Shown here one piece after another: positions 1 through 10,876 of a DNA stretch of 64,000 bases (within the stretch, counting starts at the first letter, position 1; each line of letters starts with the position of its first letter). The DNA is from Rhodanobacteraceae bacterium (GTDB taxonomy: Bacteria; Pseudomonadota; Gammaproteobacteria; Xanthomonadales; SZUA-5), in contig JACKOW010000008.1 in the NCBI GenBank assembly GCA_024234055.1, positions 124,001 through 188,000 on the forward strand, written 5' to 3'. Below the pieces are notes generated by a model, which had not been told where the DNA came from, did no database searches, and worked only from the letters and a program-made list of their open reading frames with translations. A program made the position numbers and the translations under genes.

Positions 1-2
1 GC

Positions 3-3000
3 CTGCGCCTGAGCAATGCGCTGGCCGAAGACCAGGACCTCGAGGCACTGGTCCGGGTCAAGCCGACCTTTGACGGCGCCACCATTCGCGGCACTGGCAA
101 CTTCATCAGCATCGACGGCTACAAACCCGGCTTGCGCAGCTATCAGGTGGAACTGGCCGCGCAACTGCGCGATGTACACGGACAGTCGCTCAGCGGCGAG
201 CGCCGGTTCGAGTTCAAGGTCGGCGCCAGCCCGGCCGTGCTGCTGGCCCCGGGCGATGGCCTGATCACGGTGGATCCTCAGGGACCGCCGCGTTTCGTCT
301 TCCACTCGATCAACCTCAGCCAGATCAGCTTGCGCGTGTTCAAGGTGCAGCCGGGCGACTGGCCTGCCTATCTGCAATCGGCTGATCGCGAATGGAAGAA
401 CGACCGGCAGCAGCCGCGGCGCCTGCCCGGACAGCTGCTGGCGGAGCAGACCCTGGACATCGACGCCACGATGGAAACCCTGACCGCGACCACGCTGGAG
501 TTGCAGCCCTGGCTGAAGTCGGCGCATGGCCATCTGGTGGTTGAACTCACGCCCGCCAAGGCCCTCGGAGAAGCGCGCCTGTCCGACTACAGTCCCGGCA
601 CTGCCGTGTGGCTGCAGGTGACTGGGATCGGCCTCGATGCAGTCCTCGACAACCGACAGCTGCGCGCCTGGGCGACCCGGCTCAGCGACGGCCAGCCCCT
701 GCCGGGCGTCAGCCTGCGTCTGCTGCCGACCACAAACCAGGCCGATACCGACGCCGCCGGACTGGCCAGACTGGACTTGCCGGAGCGGCAGACCCAGGGC
801 CAGCCGGACAGCGCCCGCCTGGAAGCTCGCCTCGGCGAGGATCTGTCCTTCCTGCCCGAGAACCCGAACTACCGCGGCTGGGGTGACTGGCAGCAGCGCC
901 CCAGCCAGGATCAATGGCGCTGGCATGTGTTCGACGACCGCGGCCTGTACAAGCCGGGCGAGGAAGTCCATCTCAAGGGCTGGCTACGCCAGATCGAGAA
1001 TCGCCCCGATGGCGGCCTCGGCCTGCCCAAGGCCGGCGGCCTGGTGCGCTACAGCGTGTTCGACTCGCGCGGCAACACCCTGACCGAAGGCGATTCCAAG
1101 CTCGGCGCCCTGGGCGGTTTTGCGCTCGATTTCAAGCTGCCGGGCACGCCCAACCTGGGCAGCGCCCGCGTCCGTCTGCAACTGCAGGACGGCGACGGAC
1201 TGGACGGCGCCGAGTTCCAGCACGCCTTCCAGATTCAGGAATTCCGCACGCCGGAATTCGCCGTCGACACCCAGTTCATCGAGGCCACGGTGTTTGCCGG
1301 CGAGCTGCTGCAGGCGCGGACTTCAGCGCAGTATTACGCGGGCGGCGCCCTGCCCGGCGCCCCGGTATCCTGGACCGTCAACGCCGCCATCGCCAACTAC
1401 AACCCGCCCAATCAGAGCGACTACAGCTTCGGCATCCAGAGCCTGTGGTGGCGCCAGAGCCCGGAGACGGGCCCCAGCACCAGCATCCAGTTCAGCGGAC
1501 AGACCGATGCCAGTGGCCACCACGATCTGGCCATCGTGCTGGATCGCTACCAGCTGCCGCGACCGCTGACCATCACCGCCGAAAGCAACGTGCAGGACGT
1601 CAATCGCCAGACCTGGACGGCGCATGCCAATACGCTGGTGCATCCGGCCGCCGTCTACGTGGGCATGAAGACCGATGGCTATTTCGTCGAACGTGGCCAG
1701 CCGCTGCGTCTGGACCTGATCGTGGTCGACCTCGAAGGCAAGGCCGTGGGCGACCGCCCGGTCACGGTCGAAACTGGTCGCGTGGATTGGCTCTACAAGG
1801 CCGGTGAGTATCAGGAAGTGCTGCGAGATCCGCAGCGCTGCGAGCTGCGCAGCGACGCTCAGGGACTGGCGCAGTGCCAGCTGGACACCACCCAGGGCGG
1901 CCAGTACCGGATCACGGCCGTCACCACCGATGCCGCCGGCCGGCACAACGTCAGCCAGATCCTGCGCTGGGTCAGTGGCGGCCAGAGGCCACCGGTAGAC
2001 AACGTCGATCTGGAGGAACTGCAGTTCATCCCGGACCGGGATCAATACGCCCCAGGCGACACCGCACGGATCCTGGTGCAGGCGCCCTTCACCGATGGCT
2101 ACGGCCTGCTCACGCTCGGCCGCCACGGCGTGCTCGAACAGCGCCAGTTCAAGCTGGAAGGCAGCAGTCACACGCTGGAGATTCCGATCAAGAGCGAGTG
2201 GCTGCCGAATGTGGAGCTGTCGGTGATGGTGGTCGGCAACAGCCCGCGCGCCGGCGATGAAACCGCCAAGTCTCCACCACGCCCGGCACAGGCCGTCGGC
2301 GATCTCATGCTCAAGCTGTCGACCGCCGAACGACGTCTCGATGTGGACGTACAACCGGCGCAATCGGCGCTGGCGCCCGGGGCACAGACGCGCGTGTCAT
2401 TGACGGTGCGTGGTGCGGACCGCAAGCCCGTGGCCGACGCCGAAATCGCCCTGGTGGTGGTCGACGAAGCGATACTCGCGATGGGCGGCTATGAGCTGGC
2501 CGATCCAATGGATCTGTTCTATCAGCTCCGGGATGCCGGCCTGCGCGCCTATCACTTGCGCCCGACCGTGCGTCTGGCCAGCGACGCGTCTGCGGCGCCC
2601 GAGGAAGCGCCGCCGGAGGTAGCGATGGCGGTGGCGGACGCAGCACCGATGATGCGCTCAATGGCCGCACCGATGGCGCCACCTCCACCTCCGCCACCTT
2701 CGCCCGCGCCCCCGGGAGGCGGCAGCGACAGCAGCCCGATCGCCATCCGCAGCGATTTCAATCCGCTGGCGGTGTTCGTGCCCGCACTGCAGACCGATGG
2801 GCGCGGCCAGGTCAGCGCCGAGTTCAAGTTGCCGGACAATCTCACCCGTTACCGGATCATGGCAGTGGCCGTGTCTGGCGCCAGCCATTTTGGCATCGGC
2901 GAATCGCAACTGACGGCACGGTTGCCGCTGATGCTGCGGCCGAGTCCGCCGCGCTTCCTCAACTTCGGTGACCGCTTCGAGTTCCCGGTGGTCCTGCAGA

Positions 3001-4892
3001 ACCAGACCGACGCGCCGCTGTCGGTGCAACTGGCACTGGACGCGCGCAATCTCAAGTCCAGCGGCGCCCTCGGCTATTCGGTTTCGGTGCCCGCCAACGA
3101 TCGGGTCGAAGTGCGCTTCCCGATGGCCGCCGACGAGGCCGGCACCGCTCGTTACCAGATCGCCGCCGCCACCCAGGGCTTCGCCGACGCCGCCAGCGGC
3201 CAATTGCCGGTGTGGACGCCCGCCACCACCGAGGCCTTCGCCACCTACGGCGTCATCGACCAGGGCTCCACCCAACAACCCATTGCCCTGCCCGGTGCGG
3301 TGTGGCCGCAGTTCGGCGGACTCTCGGTCACGACCACGTCCACGGCTCTGCAATCACTGACCGATGCCTATCTGTATCTGCATCAATATCCCTTCGAGTG
3401 CAGCGAGCAACTCGCTTCGCGGGTGATTGCCACCACCGCGCTGCGTGATCTGCTGCAGGCCTTCGAGATCAAGGATCTGGCCACGCCCGAGGCGATCGAG
3501 CAGTCCGTGCTGGCCGATCTCAAGCTGCTGGAATCCCGGCAGAACCCCGATGGCAGTTTCGCCTTCTGGCGTGCCGGCCAGGAAACCTGGCCGTACATCA
3601 GCCTGCACGCCACCCATGCGCTGATCCGCGCCCGGGACAAGGGTTATCTCGGCTCGCCGCAAGCTCTGCAACGGGCTCTGGCGCACATCCGTCAGATTGA
3701 GCAGCATATCCCGAGCTATTACGGAGACAGCGCCCGCCGCCACATCATCGCCTACGGCCTGTACGTGCGCGCCCTCGATGGCGATCGCGACCCGGCGCGC
3801 GCGCGCCGTCTGATCGCCGAGGCCGGCAGTCTCGACGCGCTCAACTTCGAGTCACTCGGCTGGCTATTGGGCGTGATGTCCAGCGATCCGGCCTCGACTG
3901 CCGAAGTCGCGCAGATCCGCCGTTTCCTGCTGAACCGCACCACCGAGACCGCCGCCCATGCCAGCTTCGCCAGCAGCTACAGCGACGGCGAGCACCTGAT
4001 CCTGCACTCGGACCGGCGCGCCGATGCGGTGATCCTGGAGGCAATGATCGGCGACCAACCCGACTCCGACCTGATTCCCAAACTGGTGTCCGGGCTGCAG
4101 GCGCATCGGGTGCAGGGGCGCTGGGCCAACACCCAGGACAATGTCTTCGTGCTGCTGGCGCTGGATCGCTACTTCCAGACCTTCGAGTCGGTCACGCCTG
4201 ACTTCGTCGCCCGCACCTGGCTCGGCAATGATTTTGCCGGCGAGCACGCCTTCCGCGGTCGCAGCACCGAACGCCACCAGATCGACGTGCCCATGCAGTG
4301 GCTGTCCGAGCACAGCCCGCTCGGGCCGCTGCTGATCGCCAAGGACGGCCCCGGTCGCTTGTATTACCGCATCGGCATGGACTACGCCCCGCGCTCGCTG
4401 CAGCTGGACGCCGCCCAGCATGGCTTTGAAGTGGAACGCCGCTATGAAGCCATCGACAACCCTGCCGACGTGCAGCGCCTGGCCGACGGCAGCTGGCAGA
4501 TCCGTGCCGGCGCCCGAATCGCCGTCGAACTGACCATGGTCGCCACCGCCAACCGCTACCACGTGGCCCTGGTGGACCCGCTGCCGGCAGGCCTCGAAGT
4601 CATCAATCCAGACCTCACGCCCAGTGCCACCCCACCCGGAAACCCAGGACCGTTTGAACGCGGCGGCCGCGCCGCCAGCTGGTGGTGGGGCCCCTGGTAC
4701 CAACACCAGAACCTGCGCGACAACCGGGTCGAAGCCTTCACCGCCCTGCTCTACGGCGGCGTCTACCGCTACCGCTACGAAGCCCGCGCGACCACCCCCG
4801 GCGAGTTCGTGGTGCCGCCCGCCAAGGCCGAGGAGATGTACCAGCCGGAGACCTTCGGCAGGAGCGCGTCGGATCGGGTGGTGGTCCAGTGA
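3..4892 (+). CDS. Alpha-2-macroglobulin family protein, 5' truncated by window edge
   Basis: The reading frame is open from base 3, so the start lies outside the window; the first in-frame start-like codon (TTG at 132) is internal. About 1,630 codons are visible. The protein resembles bacterial alpha-2-macroglobulins (YfhM type), large periplasmic protease-trapping proteins thought to work with peptidoglycan repair enzymes. The thioester motif CSEQ is present, with its Cys codon at 3399-3401 inside YPFECSEQLASR, so a thioester-forming bait-and-trap mechanism is likely. Repeated MG-type beta domains precede it, then a Pro-rich linker (bases 2680-2715) and an alpha-helical thioester domain follow. 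The C-terminus keeps the A2M receptor-like region. The usual partner gene pbpC, if present, would be upstream and is not visible. Family assignment is firm; role is from family knowledge. Confidence 0.93.
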   Translation: MRLSNALAEDQDLEALVRVKPTFDGATIRGTGNFISIDGYKPGLRSYQVELAAQLRDVHGQSLSGERRFEFKVGASPAVLLAPGDGLITVDPQGPPRFVFHSINLSQISLRVFKVQPGDWPAYLQSADREWKNDRQQPRRLPGQLLAEQTLDIDATMETLTATTLELQPWLKSAHGHLVVELTPAKALGEARLSDYSPGTAVWLQVTGIGLDAVLDNRQLRAWATRLSDGQPLPGVSLRLLPTTNQADTDAAGLARLDLPERQTQGQPDSARLEARLGEDLSFLPENPNYRGWGDWQQRPSQDQWRWHVFDDRGLYKPGEEVHLKGWLRQIENRPDGGLGLPKAGGLVRYSVFDSRGNTLTEGDSKLGALGGFALDFKLPGTPNLGSARVRLQLQDGDGLDGAEFQHAFQIQEFRTPEFAVDTQFIEATVFAGELLQARTSAQYYAGGALPGAPVSWTVNAAIANYNPPNQSDYSFGIQSLWWRQSPETGPSTSIQFSGQTDASGHHDLAIVLDRYQLPRPLTITAESNVQDVNRQTWTAHANTLVHPAAVYVGMKTDGYFVERGQPLRLDLIVVDLEGKAVGDRPVTVETGRVDWLYKAGEYQEVLRDPQRCELRSDAQGLAQCQLDTTQGGQYRITAVTTDAAGRHNVSQILRWVSGGQRPPVDNVDLEELQFIPDRDQYAPGDTARILVQAPFTDGYGLLTLGRHGVLEQRQFKLEGSSHTLEIPIKSEWLPNVELSVMVVGNSPRAGDETAKSPPRPAQAVGDLMLKLSTAERRLDVDVQPAQSALAPGAQTRVSLTVRGADRKPVADAEIALVVVDEAILAMGGYELADPMDLFYQLRDAGLRAYHLRPTVRLASDASAAPEEAPPEVAMAVADAAPMMRSMAAPMAPPPPPPPSPAPPGGGSDSSPIAIRSDFNPLAVFVPALQTDGRGQVSAEFKLPDNLTRYRIMAVAVSGASHFGIGESQLTARLPLMLRPSPPRFLNFGDRFEFPVVLQNQTDAPLSVQLALDARNLKSSGALGYSVSVPANDRVEVRFPMAADEAGTARYQIAAATQGFADAASGQLPVWTPATTEAFATYGVIDQGSTQQPIALPGAVWPQFGGLSVTTTSTALQSLTDAYLYLHQYPFECSEQLASRVIATTALRDLLQAFEIKDLATPEAIEQSVLADLKLLESRQNPDGSFAFWRAGQETWPYISLHATHALIRARDKGYLGSPQALQRALAHIRQIEQHIPSYYGDSARRHIIAYGLYVRALDGDRDPARARRLIAEAGSLDALNFESLGWLLGVMSSDPASTAEVAQIRRFLLNRTTETAAHASFASSYSDGEHLILHSDRRADAVILEAMIGDQPDSDLIPKLVSGLQAHRVQGRWANTQDNVFVLLALDRYFQTFESVTPDFVARTWLGNDFAGEHAFRGRSTERHQIDVPMQWLSEHSPLGPLLIAKDGPGRLYYRIGMDYAPRSLQLDAAQHGFEVERRYEAIDNPADVQRLADGSWQIRAGARIAVELTMVATANRYHVALVDPLPAGLEVINPDLTPSATPPGNPGPFERGGRAASWWWGPWYQHQNLRDNRVEAFTALLYGGVYRYRYEARATTPGEFVVPPAKAEEMYQPETFGRSASDRVVVQ

Positions 4893-5148
4893 AACGAAGC
4901 GCGAGCGATGCACGGATTGGGGCCAGACAACGGGCCCCCTTGTTCCGAGCCGCGCATGTCATCCCGACGCTGCGCAGGGTTCATGACCCTGGTGGCGGGC
5001 GCCAAGCAGCCTTGAGGCGGGACGCGCGCCTGCGCGGCCGCCTTTTGATCTTCTGACCCCCCAAGGCGGCGCCGCGAATCAATCCGGTACTTTTCGACCT
5101 TGCCACCGCTGCAGCCATCAGTCCACCCGCATTCGGGACCTGCCCGCC
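4893..5148. other. Intergenic stretch with a partial dispersed repeat
   Basis: No gene is supported here. Bases about 5006-5078 carry a partial copy of a dispersed element whose core reads GGGACGCGCGCCTGCGCGG followed by a TTGATC block and a GCGGCGCCGC palindrome. Fuller copies lie at 18341-18425 and, inverted, about 25066-25150. Confidence 0.5.
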
Positions 5149-5622
5149 TCACTTCGGCGGCCGCTCCACGACGTCTGGTGGCAGCTCAACAGTGTCCTTC
5201 GGCATTCCCACGTATTCCGGCCGAAGTTCAATCACGTCCAGCGGCTGCTCCGCAGATTCCGGCCAAAGCCCCTGGAGTTCTGGCGGAGAAGTCCCGAGGG
5301 ATAAAAAGGCGCAGAAGATGGGCAACAAGGACGCATAGGCTGCGGACTTGAAGAATGAGTGCCAGCTGCGGCGGTGCGCCAACCGGCCCAGGATGGCGGC
5401 CAGGGCGAAGGGAGCGAGTGCGCACAGCGCGCCTGCAAGCAGGGCCATGCCGCGATTCGCTCCCGAAAACGTCAGACCCAGACCCAGCAGGAAATTCAAG
5501 GCAGCCATGAGCAACGCGGCCATGGCCAGAACCACGACCCATGCCCGGTCGAACAGGGACATGCGGGTAGTCAGCGGCTGAGACACGATTTGCCCTCTCT
5601 CACCAAAAGCGTCGTAACCCAT
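5149..5622 (-). CDS. Small hypothetical membrane protein
   Basis: This 157-residue product is not recognised. Three hydrophobic segments are visible: about residues 27-50, 57-80 and 91-106 (rich in Ala, Leu, Phe). They are followed by a hydrophilic, Pro- and Glu-rich tail with repeated ELPP/ELRP-like motifs. The start at 5622 has no clear ribosome-binding site. A second ATG at 5562 (MSLFDRAW) just before the first hydrophobic segment is equally possible and gives 137 residues. It lies downstream of idh on the same strand but about 210 bases away, across a long G-rich inverted repeat, so an operon is unlikely. Coding status is moderate, based on length, codon use and coherent membrane segments. 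Confidence 0.55.
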   Translation of the reverse strand: MGYDAFGERGQIVSQPLTTRMSLFDRAWVVVLAMAALLMAALNFLLGLGLTFSGANRGMALLAGALCALAPFALAAILGRLAHRRSWHSFFKSAAYASLLPIFCAFLSLGTSPPELQGLWPESAEQPLDVIELRPEYVGMPKDTVELPPDVVERPPK

Positions 5623-5637
5623 TGATTTTCAGAACAC

Positions 5638-5731
5638 AAAGAAAGGGGCAGGGGGCAGGGGTCCAATCTCGACGCATGATCTGACCGTGCCGCGACGTGG
5701 GTCCCCTGCCCCCTGCCCCCGCCCCCTTTCG
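5638..5731. repeat. Inverted G-rich/C-rich repeat between idh and the small membrane gene
   Basis: A G-rich arm at about 5638-5662 (AAAGGGGCAGGGGGCAGGGG) is mirrored by a C-rich arm at about 5700-5730. Together they can form a long stem with a loop of about 40 bases. The minus strand, which is the coding strand of idh ending at 5830, is G-rich over the right arm, so the idh transcript would meet G-runs about 100 bases after its stop. It may act as a stem-loop terminator or a quadruplex; function is inferred. Confidence 0.6.
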
Positions 5732-5829
5732 GTGCGCGAATAGGCGCACCGCCAGGGGTGACCGGGAGTCTCCCTGTGCCGTCGAGCCAGGCCTGCGCCG
5801 GATCACCCGGCGCCTGCCATCGAAATCCC

Positions 5830-8094
<2,265 letters not shown>

Positions 8095-8513
8095 GATCAC
8101 TCACGCGGCGCCCGTCTGATGCCAGACCGAGCCAGCGCCCGCACGACCACGACTATGGAAAAGGATCCCGATCATAGCTGGCACGGGCAGCGAGAACGTC
8201 GATCGCAACTGAAGAGAAGGCACACGCACGAGCGAGCGCTCTTGATCTGAAAGCACGGCAAGGCGGCGCCGCAGCGCGGCGCCCTCCAGAGCAGTTGCGA
8301 ACCGCCCGGAGGCGGCCCGTTCCGTGCGCGGCAAGGCCGGAGACCAGGATTGTCGCGGCCATCCATGGCCACGATCCTACGGACTGCGCTCGGCGCTACG
8401 CGCCGTGCTCGCGCACCTCCGGCATCCTGCCTTCGGTGTCGAACCTGTCGTCGGTCTCACCTAGTCTCCCAGCCATAACAAGAAAGGCCGCCCGGAGGCG
8501 GCCTTTCTTGTTA
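8095..8513. other. Intergenic region with partial repeat and extended palindrome
   Basis: No gene is supported. Bases about 8228-8290 hold the right half of the same dispersed repeat seen at 18341-18425 (TTGATC block then GCGGCGCCGCAGCGCGGCGC). A short palindrome GGCCATCCATGGCC sits near 8360. From 8461 the long perfect palindrome abutting tRNA-Gln begins. Confidence 0.5.
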
Positions 8514-8528
8514 TGGCTGGGAGACTAG
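8461..8528 (-). terminator. Perfect 68-nt palindrome fused to the 3' end of tRNA-Gln
   Basis: Arms 8461-8492 and 8497-8528 are exact reverse complements (32 bp) around a CGGA loop. The inner part (AAGAAAGGCCGCC and its mirror) looks like an ordinary bidirectional intrinsic terminator for the minus-strand tRNA. The outer 15 bases of one arm are the last 15 bases of the tRNA including CCA, so the terminator's other arm carries an antisense copy of the tRNA 3' end. Length and perfection are visible in the sequence; terminator function is inferred. Confidence 0.8.
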
Positions 8529-8587
8529 GATTCGAACCTAGATTGACGGAGTCAGAGTCCGTAGTCCTACCATTGGACGATCTCCCA
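8514..8587 (-). tRNA. tRNA-Gln (anticodon CTG)
   Basis: On the minus strand the 74 bases fold as a tRNA. The acceptor is TGGGAGA paired with TCTCCCA, the D arm GTCC/GGAC, and the anticodon stem ACGGA/TCCGT around loop CTCTGAC. The T arm has GGTTCGAATCC, the discriminator is G, and CCA is encoded at 8516-8514. The loop gives anticodon CTG, reading CAG (Gln). It lies between rpsI and the extended palindrome. Confidence 0.95.
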
Positions 8588-8620
8588 ATAACTCCAAAGC
8601 ACGGATCGTCGGTGTGACGA

Positions 8621-9013
8621 TTAGCGCTTGCTGTACTGGGTCGCGCGGCGGGCTTTGTGCAGGCCGACCTTCTTGCGCTCCACTTCGCGGGCGTCGCGGG
8701 TGAGGAAGCCCGCGCGGCGCAGATCGCTGCGCAGGTTCTCGTCGTATTCGACCAGGGCGCGGGACAGGCCGAGGCGGATGGCGCCGGACTGGCCGGTCAT
8801 GCCGCCACCTTCAACCGTGACCAGCACGTCGAAGCGCTCGCTCAGCTGGGTGAGTTCCAGCGGCTGCTTGACGACCATACGGGCGGTCTCGCGGCCGAAG
8901 AACTGGTCCAGGGTCTTGTCGTTGACGGTGATCTGGCCCTTGCCGGGGCGCAGGAACACGCGTGCTGCGGAAGACTTGCGGCGGCCGGTGCCGTAGTACT
9001 GCGTAATCGCCAT
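8621..9013 (-). CDS. rpsI: 30S ribosomal protein S9
   Basis: This 130-residue small-subunit ribosomal protein has the usual bacterial length and signature regions. They include YYGTGRRKSSAARVFL at the N-terminus and the conserved basic C-terminus ending YSKR, which reaches the P-site tRNA. It follows rplM by 9 bases on the same strand, the standard L13-S9 operon, so translation is probably coupled. Start ATG at 9013. No anomaly. Confidence 0.98.
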   Translation of the reverse strand: MAITQYYGTGRRKSSAARVFLRPGKGQITVNDKTLDQFFGRETARMVVKQPLELTQLSERFDVLVTVEGGGMTGQSGAIRLGLSRALVEYDENLRSDLRRAGFLTRDAREVERKKVGLHKARRATQYSKR

Positions 9014-9022
9014 GACGAATCC

Positions 9023-9454
9023 TTATCCGATGTCGAGAACCGCGGGCTGCTGGGCGCTGTGCGGATGCTCGGCACCGGCGTACACCTTCAGCTTGCGGTA
9101 CATATCACGGCCCAGTGGGCCTTTCGGCAGCATGCCCTTGACGGCGATCTCGATCGCGCGCTCCGGGTGCGTTGCCATCATGTTCTTCAGCGGTATCGTC
9201 TTGATGTTGCCGATGTAGCCGGTAACACGGTGATACAGCTTGTCGTTCAACTTGTTGCCCGTCACGTGGATCTTGTCGGCATTGATCACCACGAGGTAAT
9301 CGCCGGTGTCGACGTGCGGGGTGTAGATTGCCTTGTGCTTGCCGCGCAGGCGCCGTGCGAGTTCCGTGCACAGCCGGCCCAGCGTCTTGCCCGTGGCATC
9401 CACCAGAAACCAATCACGTTTCACGGTTTCCGATTTCGCGCTTACCGTCATCAT
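9023..9454 (-). CDS. rplM: 50S ribosomal protein L13
   Basis: Large-subunit ribosomal protein L13 of 143 residues, first gene of the L13-S9 pair. The frame is open to 9493, but the family length (about 142) and the conserved KRDWFLVDATGKTLGRL start point to ATG at 9454. GGAAGG lies 5 bases upstream of it; the adjacent ATG at 9451 is equally compatible. Conserved blocks include HVDTGDYLVVINADKIHVTG and PKGPLGRDMYRKLKVYAG. Confidence 0.97.
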   Translation of the reverse strand: MMTVSAKSETVKRDWFLVDATGKTLGRLCTELARRLRGKHKAIYTPHVDTGDYLVVINADKIHVTGNKLNDKLYHRVTGYIGNIKTIPLKNMMATHPERAIEIAVKGMLPKGPLGRDMYRKLKVYAGAEHPHSAQQPAVLDIG

Positions 9455-9650
9455 GGGGACCTTCCCTGGACCTTGCCTTACAAAGACCGACAAGTTTAGA
9501 TGGGCATTGGAGAGCGCGCAAGCCCCCAGGATGAAGTTGGTTGGCTATCTGCTCAGTTTCCGGTCAGCAGCGAGCCGGTCGGGGACTGTAGGCGGGCGCT
9601 CTTGCGGGTCCAGACCTGTCTGAATGCTTCTTCACCGCATCGTCAGGAGC

Positions 9651-9668
9651 GTCCAGACAAGTCTGGGC
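9651..9668. repeat. Short palindromic dispersed repeat, copy 1
   Basis: GTCCAGACAAGTCTGGGC is a near-perfect hairpin (GTCCAGA / TCTGGGC) between rplM and the GlcF-like gene. Closely related copies occur at 13722-13739 and 14088-14105, both intergenic. Function unknown; a REP-like element or mRNA-processing hairpin is possible. Confidence 0.5.
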
Positions 9669-9702
9669 CTACACGAGCGGGGCGGCGCGGCATACTAGCG
9701 CA

Positions 9703-10875
9703 GTGAACGACGCCACCACAGCCCTGCCGGATCAGCCCAGTCGATTGCGCGAGCTGGCGGACGAATGCGTGATGTGCGGGCTGTGCCTGCCCCATTGCCC
9801 GACCTTTCAGCTGAGCGGACTGGAAAGTCGTTCGCCGCGCGGGCGGATTGCGCTGGCGCGACAACTGCAACCGGACCTGGCGGTGGACGATTCGGTGGTG
9901 GCGGCATTCGACACCTGCCTGCAATGCCGCGCCTGCGAGGCCGTGTGCCCGGCCCAGGTGCGCTACGGCGAGATCATCGAATCGGCGCGGGCACTGACAG
10001 GGCCCGGCTCTGGCTCGCGTTGGCGGAATCTGGTTCTGACCAGGCCTCGGTGGCTGGCACGGGCATTGGGCATGGGCGGTGCACTGGCGCGCCTGTGGCC
10101 GGCGCTGACCCGGCGCCTGGGCCGCCGCGCGCGCTGGCTGCTGCGAGCGCGCATGCCGCTTCCCGCGAGCGCTGCGCCATCGGGCCAGACCGTGCTCTTT
10201 GGCGGCTGCGTGGCGCAGTCCTTTGAGCGCGAGGCTCAGGATGCGCTGCTCCGGATAGCCAGGGTCGTGTCGGCGCCAATGGCGCTATTGGCTGGCCAGT
10301 CTTGCTGTGGGGCCTTGCCCAGGCACCGAGGGGACTTTGCCAAAGCCGCAGCGTTGACACAGCACAATCGGCGGATCTGGTCGCAGGCGGGCACTCGCGC
10401 CATCGTCGCCCTCGACAGCGGTTGCATGGCCAGCCTGAAGCAGGCCAGTGACGGGATTGCCGTGGTGGAAGCCTGTCGCTGGCTGCTCGATCACCCCTGC
10501 ACAGCCCACCTGCGCTTGCGGTCGACACCGCAGCGGATCGGCTGGTACGCACCCTGCACGCATCGCAACGGGGTCGGAGATGCCGCTGCCAGTGCCGCGG
10601 TGTTGGCGCTGCTTCCCGGCGCCCAGGTGCAGGCGATCAGTGCCGGCCTGGGATGTTGCGGCGCGGCGGGCCCGCATCTGCTGGCGCATCCGGACACTGC
10701 CGATGCCTTGGCCGAGCCGATCATTGATGCCGTGCTGGCATTGAAGTTGGATGTACTTGTCACGACCAATGTCGGCTGCGCGCTGCATCTGTCCGAACGT
10801 ATCTCGGCACGCGGGCTCACGATTCCCGTGCGCCATCCGCTGGCATGCTTGGCCGATCAACTGGAGATGGATTGA
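9703..10875 (+). CDS. GlcF-like (Fe-S)-binding protein
   Basis: The 390-residue protein matches the iron-sulfur subunit of glycolate oxidase and related heterodisulfide-reductase-like proteins. Two ferredoxin-type 4Fe-4S motifs are visible: CVMCGLCLPHCP near residue 22 and CLQCRACEAVCP near residue 72. Two cysteine-rich CCG-type segments follow (GGCVAQ...SCCGALP near 167-208 and APCTH...GLGCCGAAGP near 285-322). E. coli GlcF is 407 residues. The start is GTG at 9703. No glcD or glcE flavin subunit lies beside it, so the partner and true substrate are unknown. coq7 starts one base after its stop, suggesting co-transcription. Confidence 0.85.
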   Translation: MNDATTALPDQPSRLRELADECVMCGLCLPHCPTFQLSGLESRSPRGRIALARQLQPDLAVDDSVVAAFDTCLQCRACEAVCPAQVRYGEIIESARALTGPGSGSRWRNLVLTRPRWLARALGMGGALARLWPALTRRLGRRARWLLRARMPLPASAAPSGQTVLFGGCVAQSFEREAQDALLRIARVVSAPMALLAGQSCCGALPRHRGDFAKAAALTQHNRRIWSQAGTRAIVALDSGCMASLKQASDGIAVVEACRWLLDHPCTAHLRLRSTPQRIGWYAPCTHRNGVGDAAASAAVLALLPGAQVQAISAGLGCCGAAGPHLLAHPDTADALAEPIIDAVLALKLDVLVTTNVGCALHLSERISARGLTIPVRHPLACLADQLEMD

Positions 10876-10876
10876 G

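Noticed and set aside
3864..4913. 349-codon minus-strand ORF
   Set aside because: Antisense to the alpha-2-macroglobulin gene and without features of its own.
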